Positions 22,901 to 35,050 of a DNA stretch of 64,000 nucleotides are shown here, piece after piece (position 1 is the stretch's first letter; each line of letters opens with the position of its first letter). The stretch is from Zeugodacus cucurbitae. Lineage: Eukaryota > Arthropoda > Insecta > Diptera > Tephritidae. The stretch covers positions 60,142,501 through 60,206,500 of the forward strand of contig NC_071670.1 in the NCBI RefSeq assembly GCF_028554725.1, written 5' to 3'. The position numbers and the translations under genes were made by a program. The notes below the pieces were generated by a model. The model saw only the letters and a program-made list of their open reading frames with translations. It was not told the origin of the DNA and made no database searches.

Positions 22901-25114
22901 ATGGAAAATAAAGACAACGAAGCTAATGCCAACAAAACCATAGATGAAACACAGTTACAGAAGAGTGATGTGGAGAAAACAGCAAAGCAACAGCTGAAGA
23001 AGGAAGGTGAAAATGCGCCCGAACATCCGCCAACGAGGTAACTATACATATATAAAATATAACAATAAATAAAATATGTAATCTAAAATTGTCTCAATAT
23101 TTCTACAGTTATGTTACAACGCTTATACACATCTTCAAGGGCAACATTGGACCTGGACTTTTCGCTATGGGCGATGCCTTTAAGAATGGCGGCATAATTG
23201 TGGGACCCATACTGCTCGTGGTAATCGGGGTAATTTCAGTGCATTGCCAACATGTGCTCGTCAATTGTTCCGAAAAGATGCGTGCGCTAACTAACGGTGT
23301 AGTGTGTGCCGACTACGCCGATACGGTGGAGCAGTGCTTCGCCAATGGTCCAGTGAAATTGCGCACATGGTCGAAAATGATGAAAACCATTGTGAATATT
23401 TTCATTTGTGTCACACAATTGGGCTTTTGTTGTATTTACATCGTGTTCATCAGCACAAATATGAAACAGGTAGCTCGTGAAAATTTAATAAACAAAATCT
23501 ATTTTTCCAATGCCCAAAATCTTTATAGATCTTCGATGCCTACGAAATCGATATTGATGTACACATAGTTATGGTGATCATATTTGTGCCCATACTGCTA
23601 ACCTCACTTATAACGAACCTGAAATGGTTGATGCCCGTCTCGCTGATCGCCTCCATTTGCATGGTGGTGGGCTTAGCTATAACTATATTTTACGCACTCA
23701 AGGATGGTGTGCCCAGTGCGGCGGAGCGCAAACTTTACACGGATGGTCCACATTTGGCGCTGTTCTTCGGCACCGCGATCTTCGCATTTGAGGGCATAAC
23801 TTTGGTGTTGCCACTGCGTAATGCCATGCGCAAGCCATCGGACTTTGCGCGCAAAATGGGTGTCCTAAATATGGGCATGACCTTGGTGACCTTCATGTTC
23901 TTATTTGCCGGCACTTTGGGTTACCTCAAATGGGGTGAGGAGGTGGGCGGAAGTTTGACCTTGAACCTGGGCGATACAATGTGAGTGTCATGCAGTTTAA
24001 TACTAAGGCGGAGATTATTAATTATTTATTCTTTTTGTTGCAGTTTGGCGCAATCCGTTAAAGTTATGGTATCGGCTGGCGTGATGCTCGGTTATCCACT
24101 ACAATTCTTCATTGCCATACAAATTATGCTGCCCAATGCCATAGAAATTATGCATTTGCAAAGGCGTCCTTTCACAGGAGAGCTGCTTTTCCGCACGATT
24201 ATGGTGGTGCTGACATGTGAGTATAGTTTAGAGAACTTTATAGGGTTGCCTAACCTCAAAATTTCTGATTCATGCATACCAACTTCTGAAACTCAGAAAC
24301 AAGTAAGGAAGGGTTAAGATCGATTATCCTTTTCTGATAATTTACAAGAATCAACCGGTAGTAATTAGATTGGGTATTTCGAGGTTAGGCCAAGTTTTGA
24401 ACCGATTTCCTGAAATAAAGAAAATCATATGTTATATGGGATCTAGAGGAAGTTCTAATCAAACTTGATTGATTTTAAACACCAGGTCCCATGCTGTTAA
24501 CAAAAAATGCTCACTTAATGTTATTAAGATATATCGGAAATTGATTCATTGTAGGCGCGGTGATCTCACTTTCAGTATATGGGGGTTCGAAATATATATA
24601 TAATGAAATATCTTAAGTGAGACTTAATTGAACTAAGAGAGAGAGTTTATATTCAATTTTGTGGTATAGTTTTAGGCGCGGAACAAAAATTGTGAGACGA
24701 AAGTTGAGAAACTAAGAACTTCACTGCAGTACTAGACGGCTTATTACTTTTGTTCACTAAACAAATTACATTACTTTAATCAAAATTCAAATTTTAGGCG
24801 TCTATTTTCAGTGAATAAGATTTTTATAAAAACAAATTTATTAATTTTCCAATTTCCTTCCAGTATGCATTGCAGAACTGGTGCCCGCTTTGGGTCTCTT
24901 TATGTCACTCATCGGTGCGCTGTGCTCCACTGCCTTGGCGCTGGTATTCCCACCAATGATTGAGTTGCTCATTAAACGCGACGATAATAAAGGCCCCGGC
25001 GCCTGGTTGTTCACTAAAAATATCGGCATACTCATACTGGCATTGCTGGGCTTCTCCACCGGCACCTATGAGAGTTTAACACAGATCGTGTTGCATTTTA
25101 ATGAAGCGGAATAA
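22901..25114 (+). CDS. SLC36/PAT-family proton-coupled amino-acid transporter A (five coding exons)
   Basis: My splice model is 22901-23037, 23109-23469, 23529-23980, 24044-24216, 24864-25114 (1374 nt, 457 aa). All junctions are GT-AG and the frame stays open; intron phases are 2, 0, 2, 1. The protein has a charged N-tail (residues 1-45), the family signature FKGNIGPGLFAMGDAFKNGG at about 55-74, and roughly 10-11 hydrophobic segments (for example near 78-96, 140-158, 180-222, 240-262, 280-300, 322-345, 365-405 and 425-445). LALFFGTAIFAFEG and PLRNAM near 240-265 are typical of insect PATs. Family role: H+-coupled import or lysosomal efflux of small neutral amino acids. The start is uncertain: the first exon shown is preceded by an acceptor at 22875-22876 and is open upstream of the Met (NQTYTEVP), so an earlier coding exon is likely (see 9167-9184). 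A polyadenylation signal AATAAA lies at 25394. It is a paralogue of the gene at 44506-48148. Confidence 0.9.
24298..24650 (+). mobile_element. Decayed copy of the same TIR element inside intron 4 of transporter A
   Basis: It begins aacaagtaaggaagggttaa and keeps blocks such as gaaccgatttcc, atatgggatctag and ggaagttctaatc, in the order seen in copies 1 and 2, but has lost the ctcgcaa block and its right half. It lies wholly within the intron 24217-24863 and does not touch splice sites. Confidence 0.5.
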
Positions 25115-26382
25115 CATTTATGGCCAGCCGTGAGAAAGTGTTACTCGAATAGGTGTACGTACATATATACATATTTAAGTTTAAAATATACATATATATA
25201 ATGAAATTTATATATAAGTTTTGTGAATTTATTAGACTAGATTTAGCGTATTTCGAAAGTGATGAGTATATTTATGTGCCAATGTGATTTTTAGTAATAC
25301 ACCTTATATCAGGTATCAACTATAATCATTTTTATTTTCTTTTTTTTTAATGTTTATCAATTATATTTATAGTGTTGATTTCACAAAATATTTAATAAAA
25401 AAATAACAAATCAGGTCGACATTCTTGCCAATAAATAATGTTGACTTATGCAGAAATTGCGTTCACATGACTAACTAACTGATTTTGTGTGCCAATAAAT
25501 GTTAGTTTTTAGAAACACTAGTAGTTTTATATGTAAGTTGAAAGATGGAAGCTTTAAATATATGTTAATGTAAAATATTTGCCTGCAATTGATTTTTGTC
25601 TTTATATACATATATTTATGTTGCATATTGTATATAATATTGGATTTGAAATATAAAAATAATTAACAATTACTTTATATCGATTTATAGAATGTTGATT
25701 TAAAACGAAAATTGGTACTACATTACGGAATGGATCTGAATTTTTCTGTACTTAGCAACATAAATCAAAATTATTTCGAGAATATTTTAAATATATCCCT
25801 ACCGCTTCAGACATCGCTCATATGTACTTATTTGATAAGGAAACAATGTGGAAATGTTTTCGAAAAAAGAACCTTAAGTTTCTAAGAACAAATGAAGCAT
25901 GGATAAGATTTAACGACGTCGGATAGAACTTTCAATAAAAAAGTTAAAAGTAAATCTTCCGGAAACTATACACTCTTTGTAAGTATTTTTTATACAATAA
26001 TATAAAATAATTGGATAAAGAAAAGTGAATAATTTTTCAGGAAAAATACATTTTCCTGCATATATCGATTTTATTATTCTTAATAGTCGGTATCGAAGTC
26101 GATACACACCGCTTATGGCGATCTGTAAACTTATCGATAGGTCTTATTCTTGATCTTTACCTCTTGTTGTTATTATTGTTGCGGCAGAAAACCTTTCCCA
26201 AACAAGTTTTTAGTAGTATTACTTAGGGCTTACCTCTTTACTGTCGCTGGTTACCCCTGTTCCAAATTTTATAAAACTAAGCATATTTTTATTATTTTTA
26301 AAACCACAATCAGTACCAAGCTCCATCAGAATCTAGGAGAATTTGTGAATTCTTGTTTCGTGATTTCATAAATTGAAATGAA
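25115..26382. other. 3' UTR and downstream flank of transporter A
   Basis: Several AATAAA-type signals follow the stop (25394 is the first strong one; further ones near 25430 and 25493). The stretch after about 25700 is AT-rich with no supported gene up to the TIR element at 26383. Confidence 0.5.
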
Positions 26383-27565
26383 AACAAGTAAGGAAAGGCT
26401 AAGTTCGGGTGCAACCGTACATTTTATACTCTCGCAATTTATTGCTATATTTTTATTAAGAAAACACACAATTTGACCCATATATTCGGCATAAATATAT
26501 TTCACATATTAACCGATTTATAAGCTATTAAGCTCATCGTATTTTTGAAAATATTATTTGGTTTTCTCATATATTCATATATAAGGGAAGTTATGACCCC
26601 CTTTAACCTTTTCTGGTACAGAGACACACTATTGGAAGAAAAATATTTCCTCTGAATTAAATTAAGATATCTGAGAGATTTACCGATATTTTCGGTAAAA
26701 ATTTACCCTAAGGCACTGAGTTCTTCATATACGATATCCGGTGCATTGAAAAGTTATTGTCCGATTTCGACACATTTTTCACAAGTGATGCCACAGATCA
26801 TATACAGTATTTGTGTAAAGTTTTATTTCGCTATCTTCATTGGTTCCTTATGTATAAATTATAAAGTGAAGGAATAAGATGGAGTTCAAAATTGAGTTAC
26901 ATGGGAAGTTGTCGTGATTGTGAACCGATTTCATCAATTTTTCACATGTGTCATCAGGGTGTCAAGAAAGTATTATATACCGAATTTCATTGAAATCTGT
27001 CGACTACTTCCTGAGATATGGTTTTTAACCCATAAGTGGGCCACGCCCATTTTCCATTTTGTAAAAAAATCTCAGTGCAGCTTCCTTCTGCTATTATTGC
27101 TGTGAAATTTAGTGTTTCTGCCGTTTTTCGTTAGTAAGTTAACCCAGTTTTAGTAATTTTCAACCTAACCTTTGTATGAGAGGTGGGCGTGGTTATTATC
27201 CGATTTCTTTCATTTTTGGACTATATTAAGAAGTGGCTAAAAGAAACGACTGCAGAAAGTTTGGTTTAGATATTTTTTTTGTTAGCAAGATATATACAAA
27301 AAACCTATTTAGAAGCGGGGCCACGCCCACTTAAAAAAAATTACATCTAAATGTGCCCCTCCCTAATACGATCCTTTGTATCAAATTTTACTTTCATAAC
27401 TTTATTTATGGCTTTGTTATGACACTTGATGTGTTTTCGGTATTCGCCATTTTGTGGGCGTGGCAGTGGACCGATTTTGCCCATCTTCGAAAGCAACCCT
27501 CTCACGGTCCCAAGGAATATGTGTTCCAAGATCTAAATTTTTACTCAAGTTATCGCTTGCACGGA

Positions 27566-28970
27566 AGAAAGCATGCCTGACGATTGGAATCTTAGTGTGC
27601 TCTGCCCAATCCATAAGAAGGGAGACCCCACAATCTGCGCCAACTACCGTGGTATAAGTCTCCTCAATATCGCATATAAGGTTTTGTCGAGCGTATTGTG
27701 TGAAAGACTAAAGCCCACCGTCAACGAACTGATTGGACCTTATCAGTGTGGCTTTAGACCTGGAAAATCTACAATGGACCAGATATTCACCATGCGCCAA
27801 ATCTTGGAAAAGACCCGAGAGAGAAGAATCGATACCCACCATCTTTTTATCGATTTTAAAGCTGCCTTCGATAGCACGAAAAGGAGCTGCCTTTATGCCG
27901 CGATGTCTGAATTTGGTATCCCTGCAAAACTAATACGGCTATGTAAGCTGACGTTGAGCAACACCAAAAGCTCCGTCAGGATCGGGAAGGACCTCTCCGA
28001 GCCGTTCGATACCAAACGAGGCTTCAGACAGGGTGACTCACTATCGTGCGACTTCTTCAATCTATTGCTGGAAAAAATAATACGAGCTGCAGAACTAAAT
28101 AGAGAGGGTACAATCTTCTACAAGAGTGTACAGCTCCTGGCGTATGCCGATGATATTGATATCATCGGAAGCAACAACCGCGCCGTTTGTTCTGCGTTTT
28201 CCAGACTAGATAAAGAAGCGAAGCGTATGGGTCTGGTGGTGAATGAGGACAAGACGAAATATCTCCTGTCATCAAACAAACAGTCAGCGCACTCGCGTCT
28301 TGGCTCCCACGTCACTGTTGACAGTCATAACTTTGAAGTTGTAGATAATTTCGTTTATCTGGGAACCAGCATTAACAACACCAACAATGTCAGCCTTGAA
28401 ATCCAACGCAGAATCACTCTTGCCAACAGGTGCTACTTTGGACTGAGTAGGCAATTGAAAAGTAAAGTCCTCTCTCGACGAACCAAAATCAAACTCTATA
28501 AGTCGCTCATTATTCCCGTCCTGATGTATGGCGCTGAAGCGTGGACGATGACAACATCCGATGAGACGACTCTTGGGGTTTTCGAGAGAAAGGTTTTGCG
28601 CAAGATTTATGGTCCTCTAAACATTGGCAACGGCGAATACCGCAGACGATGGAACGATGAGCTGTACGATTTATACGACGACATTGACATAGTTCAGCGA
28701 ATAAAAAAACAGCGGCTACGCTGGCTAGGTCATGTTGTACGGATGGAAGAAAACACTCCAGCTCTGAAAGTATTCGATGCAGTACCCGCTGGAGGAAGCC
28801 GCGGAAGAGGACGACCTCCACTCCGGTGGAAAGACCAAGTGCAAAGTGACCTGGCTTCACTTGGTGTTTCCAGTTGGCGCCAAAAAGCAAAAAGGAGGAA
28901 TGAGTGGCGCGCTCTGGTGGATTCGGCTATAATCGCTTAAAGCGGTTCCTACGCCAAATATATATATATA
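27566..28970 (+). mobile_element. 5'-truncated RTE-like non-LTR retrotransposon insertion (copy 2)
   Basis: The insertion is flanked by a 15-bp direct repeat, tatcgcttgcacgga, at 27551-27565 and 28971-28985, the expected target-site duplication. Its 5' end lies inside the RT domain, the usual result of incomplete target-primed reverse transcription. Its 3' end is a short (AT)n run. The host sequence on both sides belongs to the TIR element 26383-29143, and a related copy at 31100-31507 shows the same spot without an insertion. Confidence 0.88.
27573..28940 (+). CDS. Open reverse-transcriptase fragment of RTE-like element (455 aa)
   Basis: The frame is open for 455 codons. RT motifs in order: NYRGISLLN (24-32), GFRPGKST (60-67), motif A FIDFKAAFD (92-100), motif B GFRQGDSLS (150-158), catalytic YADDIDIIG (191-199), VNEDKTKYLL (223-232) and YLGTSINN; the C-terminal part has AWTMTTSDE, RLRWLGHVVRM and GRGRPPLRWKDQV, characteristic of RTE-like elements. 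The endonuclease and the N-terminal RT region are missing, so it cannot act alone. The ATG used is an internal codon exposed by truncation, and nothing suggests host use. Lack of stops and frameshifts implies a recent insertion. Confidence 0.85.
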   Translation: MPDDWNLSVLCPIHKKGDPTICANYRGISLLNIAYKVLSSVLCERLKPTVNELIGPYQCGFRPGKSTMDQIFTMRQILEKTRERRIDTHHLFIDFKAAFDSTKRSCLYAAMSEFGIPAKLIRLCKLTLSNTKSSVRIGKDLSEPFDTKRGFRQGDSLSCDFFNLLLEKIIRAAELNREGTIFYKSVQLLAYADDIDIIGSNNRAVCSAFSRLDKEAKRMGLVVNEDKTKYLLSSNKQSAHSRLGSHVTVDSHNFEVVDNFVYLGTSINNTNNVSLEIQRRITLANRCYFGLSRQLKSKVLSRRTKIKLYKSLIIPVLMYGAEAWTMTTSDETTLGVFERKVLRKIYGPLNIGNGEYRRRWNDELYDLYDDIDIVQRIKKQRLRWLGHVVRMEENTPALKVFDAVPAGGSRGRGRPPLRWKDQVQSDLASLGVSSWRQKAKRRNEWRALVDSAIIA

Positions 28971-29143
28971 TATCGCTTGCACGGACAGACGGACAGACAT
29001 CCGGATTTCAACTTCACTCGTCATCCTGATCATTTATATATATATAATCCCATATCTAACTCTTTTATTTCTGGGTGATACAAACAACCGTTATGTGTAA
29101 AAAACTATAATACTGTGTGCAACATGTTGCGAGAGTATAAAAA

Positions 29144-31099
29144 TGAAGTGCATATAGTTCTATTCTTGGTATATAGTGCTTCTGCTAGTTATACTGTTGT
29201 AGGGTATTGGACTGCGAGTATACGAGGAAAGAGACAGAGACACTCCTTTTTATGATGATCACGACCAACATTTTAAGGTTTATGAATTGTAATATTGGTA
29301 GATCCGGTTTCTTAATATTGGAACAACCACTTACAGTTGAATGTGGTTCTTGAGAACGTAAGGGCAGACAACATCGTCCAACAAGAGATGTGATGGACGA
29401 GGTTGTATAAATTCACAATTCAATGTTTTCGTTCATCTCGGCAAATGAACATCTCGTCAGAGGCCACTCGAAGGGAAAAACATACATGACTCACAGGCCT
29501 TCTTGGGTCATAACATTTGCGTTATAAAAAGTTTATATTATTTTGAGACATGATTCAGTATGTAAACATAAAAATAAAAATTCTACTTCGAGGTTCAAAA
29601 GCGTTGCCGTTAGCAAGCTCCAAAGAAAGGGCGCGAAGGCCGAATTCTGGTACATCCGATTATGTGCGTCAATCACGATCAAAACCGCAAAAAAATTATA
29701 ATAAATATAGAATTCAATTAATTTTTATTCAAGTCCCATATATCTGTAACGATTTCCTCATCACAATTCTTTTGAATTTGATTTAGTTATAAACCTGAAC
29801 ACGAGGTTCAGTTGTGAAGCGATTTCCTAGAACTTTACAAAATAAGTATACATAAATGACGACAAAACAAAAGGTATTCTTATAAAACCCCCGCGATAAC
29901 TTTTAATGCAACAGAAGCTTTCTAATTAAATATTGTCCGGGTAGTGTAACTGCGTTTTGCATAACCGCATTTGACTAGTGAACGCAGGTAAATTCTGCGC
30001 AAACTCAACAGTATTTCGTGGATATAATCATCAGGTCATTATTATTATTTTTTTTATAGCGTTCTCTCATAAAAAATATTCTCATGAAATCCATCAGCCT
30101 TTCGGAGGTGTTATACAATCTTTAAGAGTCTTCTATGATTCAAAAAAGCTTCTCGATTTGAATCTAGTGCGGTTTTATTAAAAACGGACGCTACTAAGGG
30201 AGGAAATAAAAAAGTCTAACAGGTTATATATAAGGAGAAAACACTCTACCAGGTGCATAAGAGTGCTACTACTTGATTATTATGCTCTTAAGTGGCTTTT
30301 CAAATGTCAAATGTGCTTACTTACAATTTAATTTTCAAAAGTTGACTACTTGAATGATATTTTAACAGAGATACGGGGAAAACAACTTCTAATAACAAAG
30401 TAATTAAAGCAACTGTCGGCCAAAGCACGCGTCTTTAAGTGGAAATTTTCAACACTCAACAAAGCTGTGAGGTGTACTTGAAAGTGCTTTTCATTACAAT
30501 ACCCACTGGGAAATTTTGTCTAGTATATTTACTTAATGTCGACAGAATGACAAATGACGTATTTGGAAGACATGACTTGGTATTTTTTCGAGTGTTCAAG
30601 TAAACTTGTTAATACTTTTATTTATTTATGGCTACTTGTTGTATCAATGTATTGTACGCTAGCTTAAGAAAGAAACTGGTAATTTTCCCAATCACATGTA
30701 AAACAAAAACACAAAATGGATAGTATATGGCAGTTAAACGTGAGTTGGTTTAAGGAAATGTGACCTCGATTAAGTGGCTGAAGAGTTAAAGTACTGAATG
30801 AGCCTTCAATTAGATTTGGGGAAACCGCAGCTAACTTCATTATATTTCTCATGTTGGCGACTTGATATTAAGAAATTGTAAAAGGAATGGAATTTGAACC
30901 AAGTTTTAGCGTTCTTTTACGGTCGGGTTACAAAAAAACACGGCTGGACTTTAAAATACAAAAATTACCACAAAAAAATTGTCTGACAGTATGGTGACCA
31001 CATAAAAATCTATAGTTCTCTGGTATAGGCTGACATTATAACGTGACACTGAATTATAAGATCGGTTCCCTAGAGTTACTTTTTAAAGACATCTAAACT
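29144..31099. other. Intergenic, nothing recognised
   Basis: No coding frame with domain features. A slightly GC-richer patch near 29330-29480 might be transposon-derived but could not be assigned. Confidence 0.45.
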
Positions 31100-31507
31100 A
31101 AAGGAATTAGACATAGGAATATATATTTCAAAATGATCAGCATGACAAGACGAGTTGATGTGCGGATGTCTGTCTATCTGTCCGTCCAGCCGTCTGTCAA
31201 TGCAAGCTATATCTTGAGTAAAACCTATTATTACGAATGGGATAAATCGGTTTACAACCACGCCTACTTGCCATATAACACAATTTTTAATGCCATCCGA
31301 TTCATTCACTTTACAATAGATAAGACAAGCACTAATTGAGCAATTGAGGTCTGGTATCACTGATTTAAAAATTGTCAAAATCGAAATATAACTTTTAGAG
31401 GTCCCGGATATTGAACTTGATGACCTCAGTGCCTAAGGATAATTTTTCACCGAAAATATGTAATATAAAATTTTCGGTTACACCCGAATTTAGCACTTCC
31501 TTACTTA
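31100..31507 (-). mobile_element. Copy of the TIR element in reverse orientation
   Basis: It ends with ttcggttacacccgaattta followed by gcacttccttactta (31474-31507), the reverse complement of the left terminus of copies 1 and 2. Inside, gcggatgtctgtctatctgt and tgcaagctata (about 31161-31210) match the right-hand part of copy 2 around its RTE insertion point. This copy shows the uninterrupted site. Confidence 0.6.
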
Positions 31508-32436
31508 TTATAAATAACCTTGTGCGAAGTGTAAACCACTGAAACAGCTTGCAACGCCTGTTAATGCCAGTCAACGACACCTGCTGCACATTCCATGGAA
31601 ACGTTTTGTCCCTGATAGTGAACATATTATGTTATTTATACTATAAACTTTTATTTCATTCACAATTATGGCTGAAATACAGGCCTTTTTGTTATAAACA
31701 GCTGTTGATTGTTGTATATTCGTACTGTAAAAGTTTCCACGCTTAATGCCAATAATAAGCATTTTTTATAGTCTGGTGGGAAACTTTGCATAATTAGAAA
31801 TAAAATACTAATTACATTACTTTTATTGTTAACAAATACTTTTCGTATTAGGTAATACAACAACACTCGTGAAGTAATAATAAAAAAACTAAACAGGCGA
31901 TGATTTGTACGAGTTAAATGTGGTGGAAACTTCAATTTATTCAGGTACATTTGTAATCAGCTGATTGTGAGGGCTTGTAAATCAAAGTTTATTAAAATTT
32001 CAAATGACAATAATAACAACAAATTGTATGACAAATGAACACTTTCATTAAAACTTCTCAGACTAATTTCAATTGAATTAAGTGCTCGAGATTTTGAGAT
32101 TTGGTATTGTCAGTGTGCGTTAACTTTGAGAAAACTTGGAGGCATCGCATTTATTATATATTTATTTATAAACCACAGTCGCCACCTTTGAAAATATTTA
32201 TAGATATATTAATTTAATTTGAATATTTATATTCATATAAATAAAATGTCACACATACGCCATGTACACCCAATTTTCCTATACATGAAAAGCAAACTAA
32301 AGCAAAGCCCATTCAGTTTTTAGACTTTGTCCTCGAACTTGAATTGAAGTGGAATATTAAATCAATCTGCGAGCGCAAATATGATTCCTCTTCCTGTTAT
32401 GAGTCGATAAGTGTACATAACAACATAAATAAATGC

Positions 32437-33240
32437 ACATTAGGGTGGTACGGAAATGGAAAAATAAAAAAAAAATTTAATAATATTTAAATAATATTTT
32501 TATTTTTTTTTTAGATTCAAATAAAAGAAAGGTTTTAACAGTTAATTAAAATTTTAATTCTATAAGAAATATTTTTTTATTAATTTTTAGTAACGATAGT
32601 AATTCTATCCTAAAATGATGAAATATAATTAAAACAATATTAAATACAAAATATATTAGGTCTAAAACTTTGCTTGCCGTTTTTTTTTTGTAAATTAAAG
32701 TTTTTTTTTTTGTATAAAAACGGTTACAAATGTCGATGAGCCTCAACCGCACTTTTTTTGGAATTAAAAAAGAATAGCAAAATTTCCCTCAAATGTCAAG
32801 AATTCGGCTCAAAAAGTGATATTTTCAGTTGAGAATAAGTTTGTGATGTAAACAGATATCTACAAATATTTTTTTGGGGTTAATGTTGACACAAATGTCC
32901 AAGATCGATATAAAACGATTTAATCGATTCAATCGACCAGTGCTTGACCCTAGATACATCTATTAGAAAACGGCGGAAGCAAAATTGTAGACCTAATACT
33001 TACTATAACTAATATTTTTAAATATATTTTGGTTAACAAAATTACCAAAAAAACCGAAAATTTCATTTAAAATTTAAATTTAATTTTTAACGAAAATTAT
33101 TTTTTTTTTTTATAAATATACAATTATTAAAATTTAAAATATTTTTTTTTTATAATTTGTAAACAATATATAGTATAAAAATCATTAAAATAACCACACG
33201 ATCATATGAAATGCTCAATCAACAGCTACCACCCTAATGT
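32437..33240. mobile_element. MITE-like element with perfect 14-bp TIRs
   Basis: acattagggtggta at 32437-32450 and its exact complement taccaccctaatgt at 33227-33240 bound an 0.8 kb AT-rich segment with long homopolymers and no transposase. A solo terminus of the same type (ttagggtggt) lies at 40921-40930. No target duplication was evident outside the TIRs as drawn. Confidence 0.6.
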
Positions 33241-33721
33241 CTATGGCATATACTAGTTTTAATTACTCGCTTTAATGTACGCATATCGAAACTTAATGAC
33301 GTTCTCAATTCATTCACTTTACACTGATTGCTATTTTTCATTTTCCAAACGTAAACAAGCGTAATTGGAATGCAAAGCGCGTAAAAGCAAAATTGTGAAT
33401 TAAACGTACAAATTTAAAGCTACGGACACGCGTGCGTATGAGTAACAAAAATAAAACAATTGTAGCGTGCCAATATTTTTAGATACATACTTAAATATTG
33501 TATATATGTATGTACATAATTATGTATTTATATATTATTACGTACCTATGGAGATGGATATTGAGTCACTGTAGACATCTAGTGTTATATTTATAATTTT
33601 GATGATAGCCTAAAAATGTATAAATAATGAAAGTCATTCCTTTTTGATTTAAAAATTTCGTCCATCAACCTTTGCTCTTAATGAATATTCAATCAAAAAT
33701 GTCTTAATACCAGTTACCATA

Positions 33722-34232
33722 TATGTGGTGTGTTAAAAAATTGGGGGAATTGTAAAATTTAAAATATGCAGAGTCCAATTGACAATTTTTTTTAATTGAA
33801 GTACAATAGTTCGTTTTTCAGCTGCATTCATTGCTTACTTCATCTGTAGCAGGCGCTCAGGTTAGACGTACATATTTTTATGAGATTGGCGATTTTCGTT
33901 TGTTAAAAGCTCATACTTCATTGCTTGTTCTTGAATTATTTACCATATTCCCCAGACATGGCTTCGAGTGACTTTTTTCTATTTCCAAAAATAAAGAGTA
34001 CGTCAAAGGTCCGTCGTTTTACAATCATAGAAAAAATAGTTGAAAGAGCCAAAGGCTATCTCAAAACTCGAATTAGAGAAGTGTTTCGACGATTGGAAAA
34101 ATCGCTGGCATAAAAGAATATCAGCGAATGGGCACCCTTTAAAGGTGACAACTATAATGTAGACAATTGAGTAAATTTTCATTTTTTCAAAAAGCCATAA
34201 TTTCCATTATTTTTTGAAGACACCTCGTGTTT
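33722..34232 (+). mobile_element. Internally deleted mariner-family element
   Basis: The interior encodes the end of a mariner transposase: YLPYSPDMASSDFFLFPKIK (frame at 33937-34000) carries the last catalytic Asp region (PYSPD-x4-D), followed by KVRRF, and after a frameshift near 34080 CFDDWKNRWHKRIS, the family's C-terminal signature, then FKGDNYNVDN in yet another frame. Imperfect inverted ends (gtggtgtgttaaaaaatt at about 33725 against the complement of aattatttttt-gaagacacctc at about 34205-34227) bound it. The first two catalytic residues are absent. Confidence 0.7.
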
Positions 34233-34760
34233 AGAGATTCGATTGTTTGGTTTCGTGTATATTTTGTATTTGTATTTAGTTAGTAGGGGTTCTTATGTTA
34301 TAAGCTGTTTACTAAAATACTTCAAAAATTTGCGAAATTCTGCTTCAATTTAAAGGTTTCAACACTTTTCTGCTTGTATATTTCTATTACTTAATTTTTT
34401 TTGGAAAAATTTTATAGCAAACAGGAATAAATATTGATTTAATTCCTTATTTAATTTTTTTTTTGAAAATTTGAAAAAATTATTTCATTGAATATTTTTT
34501 AATAAAAAAAAAATTATTTTATACAAAACAATTATATGGCAACCTTCATAAAATTTAATTATTAATTTATTTTTTATAATTTTAATAATTTTTAATATTT
34601 TTTTCCATCGATCTATGTATAACCTTAATTCTCCAATAATCTCCTCCTGATGTTCAAATAATATAGTAATAAGTATTTCAGACAGATATTAAATGATTAA
34701 ATAACTATAATTAACTATATATCTACAAGGAGCTGCCTGAAAAACTTAATAGCTGGCTAA

Positions 34761-35050
34761 TAGCCGGTTTCACGAAATTTTTTAATTGAAAATTAAGTTC
34801 CATTTAATTTTAATTTTTATTTAACTTTGCACTTAAGCATCCAAAAAATTATAAGGCAGGGATGTTAGTAAGAATAACAGCTGATTTATGTAAACAAATA
34901 AATTGTATTTCTTTGGCAAAATGATAAACAAATGGGAATTCAACTGATAGAAAAGCGTAACCGTGGTTACATATGACAGTATTTAAATAATATTTAAATG
35001 GCAAAGCGTGACCATTTAAATAAAAATTAAGTCAAATGGTGAAACTGAAA
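34761..35050. mobile_element. MITE with agccggtttcac/gtgaaact ends
   Basis: The left end tagccggtttcacgaaa and right end atggtgaaactgaa are inverted, and the adjoining AT-rich arms (ttaattgaaaattaagt and ttaaataaaaattaagtcaa) are also partly complementary. No frame. About 290 bp. Confidence 0.45.

Larger units (their letters stand above)
26383..29143 (+). mobile_element. Nonautonomous TIR element copy 2, split by the RTE insertion
   Basis: The left end begins aacaagtaaggaaaggctaa and contains ttttatactctcgcaa (about 26423-26438). The right end has the complement, ttgcgagagtataaaa (to 29143). The body (without the RTE, about 1.35 kb) shares many blocks with the copy at 16533-17310, for example the stretches around accgatattttcggt and the ccataagtgggc motif. 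No transposase frame is visible. The right terminus stops short of the full left terminus, so this copy is truncated there. Confidence 0.7.

Noticed and set aside
28510..28890. 126-codon minus-strand frame
   Set aside because: It is antisense to the open RTE-like frame.
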